Assembly (NCBI GenBank): GCA_027622115.1
Contig: JAQBZS010000258.1
Span: 1 to 8,533 of the forward strand
Length of the DNA stretch: 8,533 nt
Reading direction: 5' to 3'
From: Planctomycetota bacterium
GTDB lineage: Bacteria > Planctomycetota > Planctomycetia > Planctomycetales > Planctomycetaceae
Both the position numbers and the translations under genes were made by a program. Below, in pieces: positions 1 to 5,044 of the stretch. Under the pieces are notes generated by a model. It did not search any database. It saw only the letters and a list, made by a program, of their open reading frames with translations, and was not told the origin of the DNA. The stretch's first letter is position 1. The number at the start of each line of letters is the position of its first letter.

Positions 1-48
1 ATAAGATACGTCGATTCTGGAGGCAAAGGCACGAGTTCGGTCGCTTGA
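1..48 (+). CDS. C-terminal tail of an upstream gene (possibly rpoC)
   Basis: The first frame is open from the window edge to a TGA at 46-48 and gives 15 residues ending in GGKGTSSVA. This looks like a plausible flexible C-terminus. In many bacteria, planctomycetes included, rpoC (RNA polymerase beta' subunit) lies directly before rpsL, so rpoC is the obvious guess from gene order. The 15 residues are too few to recognise the family, and a chance open frame of this length is common. The assignment is therefore inference from position only. Confidence 0.35.
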   Translation: MRYVDSGGKGTSSVA

Positions 49-71
49 CGGTGCGCGGTGATGCGATTAGA

Positions 72-103
72 TTCCGCCGCTCGTTTTTCTGCGGAAATTC
101 CGC
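72..103 (+). promoter_or_regulatory. Competing hairpin elements in the rpsL leader
   Basis: Three six-base elements lie in a row: TTCCGC (72-77), GCGGAA (91-96) and TTCCGC (98-103). The middle one can pair with either neighbour. Pairing 1:2 gives a 6-bp stem with a 13-base loop containing a T5 run, and pairing 2:3 gives a tight 4-5-bp stem. Mutually exclusive stems in front of a ribosomal protein operon fit an attenuator or autoregulatory leader. No function is shown by the sequence alone. No convincing sigma-70 promoter was seen between 49 and 142. Confidence 0.3.
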
Positions 104-142
104 GAACACACACTTTGAACCACCCGGCGTGGACCATTCTCG

Positions 143-514
143 ATGCCAACCATAAATCAGCTCGTTCGCAAGCCCCGACGGCCCAAAACCACCAAAAGCA
201 AGACGCCTTTGTTGGAAGGTTGCCCACAAAAGCGTGCGGTGTGTCTGCAAGTCAAAACCGTGACACCCAAGAAGCCGAACTCGGCTCTCCGAAAGGTCGC
301 TCGCGTGCGGCTGTCGAACGGAAAAGAAGCCACGGCGTACATTCCTGGTGAAGGTCACAACCTGCAAGAACACTCCATCGTATTGGTTCGCGGTGGTCGA
401 GTTCGCGACTTGCCCGGTGTGCGATACAAAATCATTCGCGGCGTGCTCGATACCTTGGGCGTGTCGGACCGAAAACAGGCACGCAGTCGTTACGGTGCCA
501 AGCGACAGAAGTAG
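143..514 (+). CDS. rpsL: 30S ribosomal protein S12
   Basis: This encodes 123 residues, close to the 124 of E. coli S12, and starts with the classic MPTINQLVRK. S12 sits at the decoding centre of the small subunit, where it monitors codon-anticodon pairing and sets accuracy. The conserved TPKKPNSALRK loop (residues 41-51) and the GEGHNLQEHS...GGRV.DLPGVRY segment (69-95) are intact. Lys43 is conserved, as is Asp89, the residue methylthiolated by RimO in other bacteria. Position 88, normally Lys, is Arg here (CGC at 404-406), a substitution that gives streptomycin resistance in other species. The start is fixed by the family N-terminus. No clear Shine-Dalgarno sequence precedes it. It is the first gene of a shortened str operon with rpsG 84 bp downstream. 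Confidence 0.99.
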   Translation: MPTINQLVRKPRRPKTTKSKTPLLEGCPQKRAVCLQVKTVTPKKPNSALRKVARVRLSNGKEATAYIPGEGHNLQEHSIVLVRGGRVRDLPGVRYKIIRGVLDTLGVSDRKQARSRYGAKRQK

Positions 515-538
515 TCCATCGCACGACGTTGCGAGGAC

Positions 539-560
539 GGCAATCAAGATTTGAATTGCC
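539..560 (+). promoter_or_regulatory. Hairpin in the rpsL-rpsG gap
   Basis: GGCAATCAA (539-547) pairs with TTG-A-ATTGCC (551-560), giving a 9-bp stem with one bulged A and a three-base loop. In E. coli, S7 binds the rpsL-rpsG intercistronic RNA to repress the operon. This hairpin occupies the same place and is a candidate for a similar site. That role is inference from position, and I see no sequence match to the E. coli site. Confidence 0.3.
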
Positions 561-586
561 TTCAATACACACTTTGATCAGCACAT

Positions 587-590
587 AAGG
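587..590 (+). promoter_or_regulatory. Ribosome binding site of rpsG
   Basis: AAGG lies 8 bases before the ATG at 599. It is the only Shine-Dalgarno-like match near the start and supports the ATG chosen for rpsG. rpsL lacks an equivalent site. Confidence 0.5.
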
Positions 591-598
591 TCACTCGA

Positions 599-1072
599 AT
601 GGGCAAACGCTTCACCGCTAGTGCATCCCAGCTAAAACCGGATCCGCGCTACAACTCGAAGTTGGCTTCGAAGTTTATCAACTGCCTGATGTACGACGGC
701 AAGAAGAGCGTCGCGACGCGAGTTTTCTACACCGCGCTCGACATCATCGGCAAACGCGTTCCCGACGTGAGTCCGATCGACATCTTCACGCAGGCCGTCG
801 AAAACGTGAAACCGGGCATCGAAGTCCGATCGAAGCGAGTCGGTGGTGCGACGTATCAGGTGCCGACCCCCGTGAATTCCAAACGTCAGCTGACCTTGTC
901 GATTCGCTGGCTGCTGGAAGTCAGTCGGAGCAAGAAGGGCCGCACGATGGAAATCCGTCTGGCGGATGAATTGCACGCCGCTTACAAGCGCGAAGGTGCC
1001 GCGATGACCAAACGCGAAAACGTGCATCGCATGGCCGATGCCAACAAGGCGTTTGCTCACTTCGCGTTTTGA
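599..1072 (+). CDS. rpsG: 30S ribosomal protein S7
   Basis: This encodes 157 residues, a normal bacterial S7 length. S7 is the primary binder of the 3' major domain of 16S rRNA, nucleates assembly of the 30S head and contacts the E-site tRNA. Recognisable blocks are PDPRYNS (14-20), the helical FINCLMYDGKKS (26-37), AVENVKPGIEVRSKRVGGATYQVP (66-89), and the C-terminal KRENVHRMADANKAFAHF (138-156), all closely matching E. coli S7. It lies 84 bp after rpsL in the usual str order and ends in TGA at 1070-1072. The next gene, fusA, is separated from it by a strong intrinsic terminator, so rpsG may be the last gene of the main transcript. Confidence 0.99.
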   Translation: MGKRFTASASQLKPDPRYNSKLASKFINCLMYDGKKSVATRVFYTALDIIGKRVPDVSPIDIFTQAVENVKPGIEVRSKRVGGATYQVPTPVNSKRQLTLSIRWLLEVSRSKKGRTMEIRLADELHAAYKREGAAMTKRENVHRMADANKAFAHFAF

Positions 1073-1090
1073 TCAAAGACGAACGAACAC

Positions 1091-1138
1091 AAAGGCGTAG
1101 GAAAAGCGGTCGTTGCCGCGTTTCCTGCGTCTTTTTTT
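1091..1138 (+). terminator. Intrinsic terminator between rpsG and fusA
   Basis: The arms 1091-1109 and 1116-1134 form a 19-position stem containing two G-T wobbles and one A-G mismatch. The loop is the six bases TCGTTG, and an unbroken run of seven T follows (1132-1138). This is a textbook Rho-independent terminator. It begins 19 bp after the rpsG stop and ends 47 bp before the fusA start, so full termination would cut fusA off from the rpsL-rpsG transcript. Partial termination or attenuation is the likely effect unless fusA has its own promoter. I see no clear promoter between 1139 and 1185. Confidence 0.8.
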
Positions 1139-1185
1139 GTATCCGTGGAGTCGTAAACGCACTCCGAACCAACCGAGAAGCCACC

Positions 1186-3267
1186 ATGGCGATTGAATTA
1201 GACAAACTCCGAAATATCGGCATCATCGCCCACATTGACGCGGGCAAGACCACGACCACCGAGCGGATCCTCTATTACACAGGATCGCATCGCATGGGCA
1301 ACGTGGACGATGGCGATACGGCCACCGACTTCGACCCTGAAGAAGCCGAACGCGGCATCACCATCTACTCCGCCGCTGTCACGTGCCACTGGAAAGAGCA
1401 CCAGATCAACATCATCGATACGCCCGGTCATGTGGACTTTACGGCGGAAGTCGAACGTAGCCTGCGAGTACTCGACGGCGCGGTTGTCATCTTCAGTGCG
1501 GTGGAAGGCGTCGAAGCACAGAGCGAAACCGTGTGGCGGCAAGCCAATAAATACAACGTGCCGCGTGTGTGCTTCATCAACAAGATGGACCGCATCGGAG
1601 CCAGCTTCGAACGGACGTTCAACGAGATTGAAAGCCGGTTGCGAGCCAAGCCCATCGCAATTTCCATCCCGATTGGTGCCGGATCATCGCCGGACCCCAA
1701 CGCGCTGACCGGCATCATCGATCTCATCGAAATGAAGGCGCTCTACTTTGACGCCGCTTCCAAAGGCGAGAACTTCAGCGTCGCGGACATTCCCGAGTCA
1801 TCCCAAGACGAAGCACGGACGTGGCGACAACGCTTGATGGAATCGCTCGCCGACTTGGATGACGAAGTCATGATGTCGCTTCTCGAGGAAGACGAAGTCG
1901 CCACGGAGAAGATTCATCATGTGCTGCGAGTCGCCACGCTGAGCGGCCAGATACAACCGACCATGACCGGTACGTCGCTCAACTTCATTGGTGTGCAACC
2001 GGTTCTGGACGCTGTGATCAAATACCTGCCCAGTCCCGTGGATCAACCTCCCGTGGAGGGCGAGCATCCCAAGCCCACGAAGCGAGACAATCCGCACCAA
2101 GTCCGCGCCCCATCGGTCGACGAACCGCTGTGTGCGTTGGTGTTCAAAATCCAAACGGATGCTCACGGCGACATGTGCTTTGTGCGAGTTTATTCCGGCG
2201 TCTTGAAAGGCAACTCACGAGTCTTGAATGCTCGAACGGCCAAGAAGGAGTTCGCCAATCAATTGTGGCACATTCAAGCGGATCGCCGCGAAAAGCTGGA
2301 CGAGGTGCGAGCTGGAGACATTGCCGGAGTCATCGGCCCCAAGGAAGCCGTCACCGGCGACACGCTCTGTGACGGCCAACACCCCATCTTGCTGGAGACC
2401 ATCACCTTCCCGGAAACCGTCATTTCGATGGCCGTCGAGCCCGACTCGAATGCCGAGCGGAAGAAGCTGGACGAAACCTTATTGAGACTGTCTCGACAGG
2501 ATCCGACATTCAAGTTTTACACCAGTGAAGAGACCGGTCAGACCATCATCAGCGGCATGGGCGAATTGCATCTCGATGTCATTCGTCATCGCATGGAACG
2601 GGATTTCAAACTCAAGATTCGAGTTCACAAGCCGCGAGTGAGTTATCGCGAGACGGTGAAGAAGTCCGTCGACTCCACGGGAGAATTCAATCGCAGTTTT
2701 CAAGGCACGACGCAGTACGCCAAAGTCACAGTGCGAGTCGAACCGTTTGACAGCGGCGAGTCGGTGACGGTCGTCAGCAAGTTGAAGCCGGGAACGTTGC
2801 CCGCCGACTTGGAAAAAGTGTTGATGCAGGCCGTTCAAGACGAAGCCAACTCGACCGGATACGTGGGGTTTCAGTTAATGAAGGTCCGATTCACGGTGCT
2901 TGGGGCGGACTATCGTGAGGGCGACACGACGGACGTCGCGATTCAAGCCGCCACCACGGACGCAATTCGCACGGGATTGGGCAATGCCGGCGCGGTGTTG
3001 CTTGAGCCCGTGATGAAGCTGGAAGTGGTGACGCCGGACGCATTCCTGGGCAACATTCAATCGGATCTCAATGCTCGTCGAGCAATCATCGTCAACACCG
3101 AACGCCGCGGCGACTTGACGGTGGTGGAATCCGAAGCGGCATTGGCTCAGATGTTCGGATATTCGACCCAAGTCCGCAGCCTGTCCCAAGGCCGAGCGTC
3201 CTACTCGATGGAACCGCTGAAGTACGCACCCGCGCCACCCGAAGTGCTGCAAGGCATTTTGGGGTGA
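1186..3267 (+). CDS. fusA: Elongation factor G paralogue (spdEFG2/mtEFG2-like)
   Basis: This is a 693-residue translational GTPase with all five EF-G domains. Visible motifs are the G1 P-loop AHIDAGKT (15-22), switch I RGITI (56-60), G3 DTPGH (78-82) and G4 NKMD (132-135). G5 is GTSLNFIGVQ (262-271) where GSALKNKGVQ is usual. Domain III has ISGMGELHLD (455-464), and the C-terminus has MFGYSTQVRSLSQGRASYSME (656-676). The start is the ATG at 1186, which gives the family N-terminus; the frame stays open upstream only by chance. Switch I reads VDDGDTATDF rather than the MDWMEQEQ type. The domain IV loop has RSFQGTTQY (503-511) in place of the GGRGQYG type, and the tip residue equivalent to E. 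coli His583 is Arg577. As I recall it, human mtEFG2 shows a similar switch I. Canonical EF-G drives translocation; mtEFG2 acts with RRF in ribosome recycling. Membership of the EF-G family is certain, and the recycling role is inference. Confidence 0.95.
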   Translation: MAIELDKLRNIGIIAHIDAGKTTTTERILYYTGSHRMGNVDDGDTATDFDPEEAERGITIYSAAVTCHWKEHQINIIDTPGHVDFTAEVERSLRVLDGAVVIFSAVEGVEAQSETVWRQANKYNVPRVCFINKMDRIGASFERTFNEIESRLRAKPIAISIPIGAGSSPDPNALTGIIDLIEMKALYFDAASKGENFSVADIPESSQDEARTWRQRLMESLADLDDEVMMSLLEEDEVATEKIHHVLRVATLSGQIQPTMTGTSLNFIGVQPVLDAVIKYLPSPVDQPPVEGEHPKPTKRDNPHQVRAPSVDEPLCALVFKIQTDAHGDMCFVRVYSGVLKGNSRVLNARTAKKEFANQLWHIQADRREKLDEVRAGDIAGVIGPKEAVTGDTLCDGQHPILLETITFPETVISMAVEPDSNAERKKLDETLLRLSRQDPTFKFYTSEETGQTIISGMGELHLDVIRHRMERDFKLKIRVHKPRVSYRETVKKSVDSTGEFNRSFQGTTQYAKVTVRVEPFDSGESVTVVSKLKPGTLPADLEKVLMQAVQDEANSTGYVGFQLMKVRFTVLGADYREGDTTDVAIQAATTDAIRTGLGNAGAVLLEPVMKLEVVTPDAFLGNIQSDLNARRAIIVNTERRGDLTVVESEAALAQMFGYSTQVRSLSQGRASYSMEPLKYAPAPPEVLQGILG

Positions 3268-3310
3268 ATGACGGTTGATCATGATTCGGGAATCGTTTCC
3301 GAACGCGTCC

Positions 3311-4582
3311 CTAGCGAGTCCCAACTTGCAGGAAGCCGATCGCATCGAGGTCGTGGCCTCGCCGACCATTGAGACCAATAATCGCATCGCCGTCGGCGGC
3401 GAGTTGTGTTTCCGGTCCGCCTCCGTGTCCGCCGATCCACTCCGATCGATAGGTGTCGTCCGGGTTCAATCGACCGTTCTTGACTCGCATGAAAATTACG
3501 CGCATTCCATCCAAACGATGGCCGCTTTTCGTAATCAGGCCTGCAACGACGTGCCCGTCTGTCGCGGCAACACGATGGACTTTGCCGTGCGGCACACCAT
3601 GCCAACGACCCAGCAATTCACCGTCCGGTGTTTGGTAAATCGGTCGCAAGGATTTCACGATCAAGTGGCCGCCGTAAAACGTTGAAGTCGAGTAATCGAA
3701 CCCGACCAACACGGCTAACCGATCCGGGATGATGGAAAATGGTCCGCCTCCACCACCACCCGCCGACTTGGATGGTTTGAACCGCTCGAACTCACGAGCG
3801 TCCGCGATTCGCGCAAACAGCGGAGCGAATTGTTTGTCGGGCACCGCGCTCGACCGAGTCCTGGAGAATTTGATCTGCTGGAGATTCTGTGTCGGCCCCG
3901 AGCCATCCATGGGGCCGAGGATCAATCCGGCGTGACCGGGTTGTAGTTGTGGTGTGAAGTTCGAGCCGGCAAACGGCGTCCGATCCCAGCTTGATCCGCC
4001 CCACACCCTTTCTTTCGGCACTTCCAGAATCAACGGCTTGGCGCTGCTGACGACGTGTCGGCAAACCAGCACCTTGTTGATCCACAGCTGATATTCGCCC
4101 CGTTCGCTGAGTTGGCTGGCGATGCGGTGCGGTTGATCCGGGGTCAGCGATATGAGTTCCGCGCCGGCGTCGGTCACCGTGACCTTGTCGCTGGCGTCGG
4201 AATTGCCCCAACCAATGTCGCCCCACGAAACGCCGCGATGGATCGTCACGCCGCGTTGAAGCGATACCAGAATATGTCCACCTTGAAACGGGTGGATGAT
4301 CTGAAACTTGAACCCGCTTTTGGCTCGCTGGAAGACAAAATTCCATCGCGTGCCGTTGCCGTCGATCAATCCATCGGATTGCAGCACGAAGCCCGCGGAT
4401 CCACGCCGGCCATCGCCCGCCGGTCCGGTGAATTTCATCGCCGGAACGTGGAAGTCCATCGGCATCTGTTTGGCATTCAACTGCGAACAAACGAGTACGG
4501 TTGCGGACGGATTCGCCTCGGCGAAGACGGAGGCGGTCGAACTGAGAATCACGACGGCCAAGACGTGTTTCATGCGAATCAT
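3311..4582 (-). CDS. Secreted two-domain beta-rich protein, possibly lectin-like
   Basis: This encodes 423 residues. The start is the ATG at 4582, preceded by AGAGGA; a second ATG lies three codons downstream, and longer upstream starts would bury the signal peptide. Residues 1-23 form a signal peptide (MIRMKHVLAVVILSSTASVFA-EA), so the protein is exported. Residues of roughly 35-240 are rich in beta-type patterns such as EYQLWINKVLVCR and resemble a concanavalin/LamG-like sandwich. A linker with six Gly (275-280) follows. The last ~135 residues (287-423) carry FYGGHLIVKSLRPIY and EWIGGHGGGPET, a pattern I associate with jacalin-like domains in planctomycete secreted proteins. Sugar binding is inferred, and no catalytic residues are evident. 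It converges on fusA with 43 bp between stop codons. Being a gene is near certain; its function is unknown. Confidence 0.85.
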   Translation of the reverse strand: MIRMKHVLAVVILSSTASVFAEANPSATVLVCSQLNAKQMPMDFHVPAMKFTGPAGDGRRGSAGFVLQSDGLIDGNGTRWNFVFQRAKSGFKFQIIHPFQGGHILVSLQRGVTIHRGVSWGDIGWGNSDASDKVTVTDAGAELISLTPDQPHRIASQLSERGEYQLWINKVLVCRHVVSSAKPLILEVPKERVWGGSSWDRTPFAGSNFTPQLQPGHAGLILGPMDGSGPTQNLQQIKFSRTRSSAVPDKQFAPLFARIADAREFERFKPSKSAGGGGGGPFSIIPDRLAVLVGFDYSTSTFYGGHLIVKSLRPIYQTPDGELLGRWHGVPHGKVHRVAATDGHVVAGLITKSGHRLDGMRVIFMRVKNGRLNPDDTYRSEWIGGHGGGPETQLAADGDAIIGLNGRRGHDLDAIGFLQVGTR

Positions 4583-4588
4583 GTTGAA

Positions 4589-4594
4589 TCCTCT
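4589..4594 (-). promoter_or_regulatory. Ribosome binding site deciding the 4582 start
   Basis: On the minus strand AGAGGA is followed by six bases and then the ATG at 4582. This selects the start that places a signal peptide at the very N-terminus, over longer in-frame starts at 4633 and 4618. Confidence 0.7.
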
Positions 4595-4671
4595 GTTTTG
4601 CACAGCAAATGCAGCCATGATGATCAAAGCCAATAGCGGATGCAGCAGGAAGTTGAGTCCCTCCTGGCGGA

Positions 4672-4680
4672 AGTATAACA
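4672..4680 (-). promoter_or_regulatory. Possible extended -10 promoter for the minus-strand gene
   Basis: The minus strand reads TGTTATACT, which matches the extended -10 form TGnTATAAT at all but one position. It lies about 90 bases before the start codon at 4582. No -35 box is seen at the expected distance, which is tolerated for extended -10 promoters. Promoter rules in planctomycetes are poorly defined, so this is tentative. Confidence 0.4.
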
Positions 4681-4958
4681 GTCCCGTCGGCGATCGTGGG
4701 ACTGCCCGGCAAATGATTCAAGGTGATGGATTGCTTGGGATTCTCGATCGGTCGGGAAACTTGGCTGGCTGACGGATTCGACCCAATCGGTCCGTCCAAG
4801 GAATCAAACGCCGACCTTGCGTTGTCGTGTCTTCCCAAAACGGCCATCAGACCAGGCGAAACGGTTGGCCAGCCAGCCAGAACAGGAAGCGATCGGCCCC
4901 GCGTATTGACCGCCGAGGCATACTGGTCGGGCTGGCCGGATCTTCCCGCAGCACTTTG

Positions 4959-4987
4959 CTGAAACCACGTCCCTGCTTCGGTAGTAT
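4959..4987 (+). promoter_or_regulatory. Weak sigma-70-like promoter for the plus-strand gene
   Basis: CTGAAA (4959-4964) and TAGTAT (4982-4987) are separated by 17 bp. Each matches the consensus at four of six positions. The transcript would begin roughly 50 bases before the GTG at 5045. Matches this weak occur by chance, so the call is tentative. Confidence 0.28.
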
Positions 4988-5033
4988 TGCTGGCTGCGAA
5001 TCTTGCGATCGCCCCACATCGACCCCGTATTCC

Positions 5034-5038
5034 AGGAG
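5034..5038 (+). promoter_or_regulatory. Ribosome binding site deciding the GTG start at 5045
   Basis: AGGAG lies six bases before GTG at 5045. It favours this start over a TTG at 5003 in the same frame. The GTG start also puts the signal peptide within the first 31 residues. Confidence 0.75.
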
Positions 5039-5044
5039 TTTCCC

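Larger units (their letters stand above)
4583..5044. other. Divergent intergenic region with GGCTGG repeats
   Basis: These 462 bp separate the start codons of two divergent exported-protein genes. No open frame here has a recognisable protein. The region holds the extended -10 for the minus gene, a weak -35/-10 pair for the plus gene, and three copies of a GGCTGG-type motif. The copies are TTGGCTGGCTG at 4761-4771 (+), its inverse CAGCCAGCCA at 4870-4879, and GGCTGGCC at 4930-4937, which is the exact inverse of GGCCAGCC at 4867-4874. They could form long-range stems or be binding sites for a regulator shared by both genes. Confidence 0.4.

Noticed and set aside
58..351. 97-codon open frame overlapping rpsL
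   Set aside because: It lies in a different frame of a certain ribosomal protein gene and has no family resemblance.
1147..1165. Second hairpin before fusA (GGAGT/ACTCC)
   Set aside because: The stem is only 5 bp with a nine-base loop and is likely to be chance.
1069..1185. N-terminal extension of fusA from a TTG at 1069
   Set aside because: The extension would run through the terminator hairpin and adds 39 residues unlike any EF-G. The ATG at 1186 gives the normal family N-terminus.
3281..3303. Bidirectional terminator between fusA and the convergent gene
   Set aside because: GATTC/GAATC and TTCGG/CCGAA give only short competing stems with tight loops and no T tract on either strand.
4055..4636. 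193-codon open frame on the plus strand
   Set aside because: It is antisense to the secreted two-domain gene and shows no protein-like motif.
3792..4847. 351-codon open frame on the minus strand
   Set aside because: It overlaps the 423-residue secreted protein gene on the same strand in another frame. Its translation is dominated by Arg and shows no motif, while the other frame has a signal peptide and Shine-Dalgarno site.
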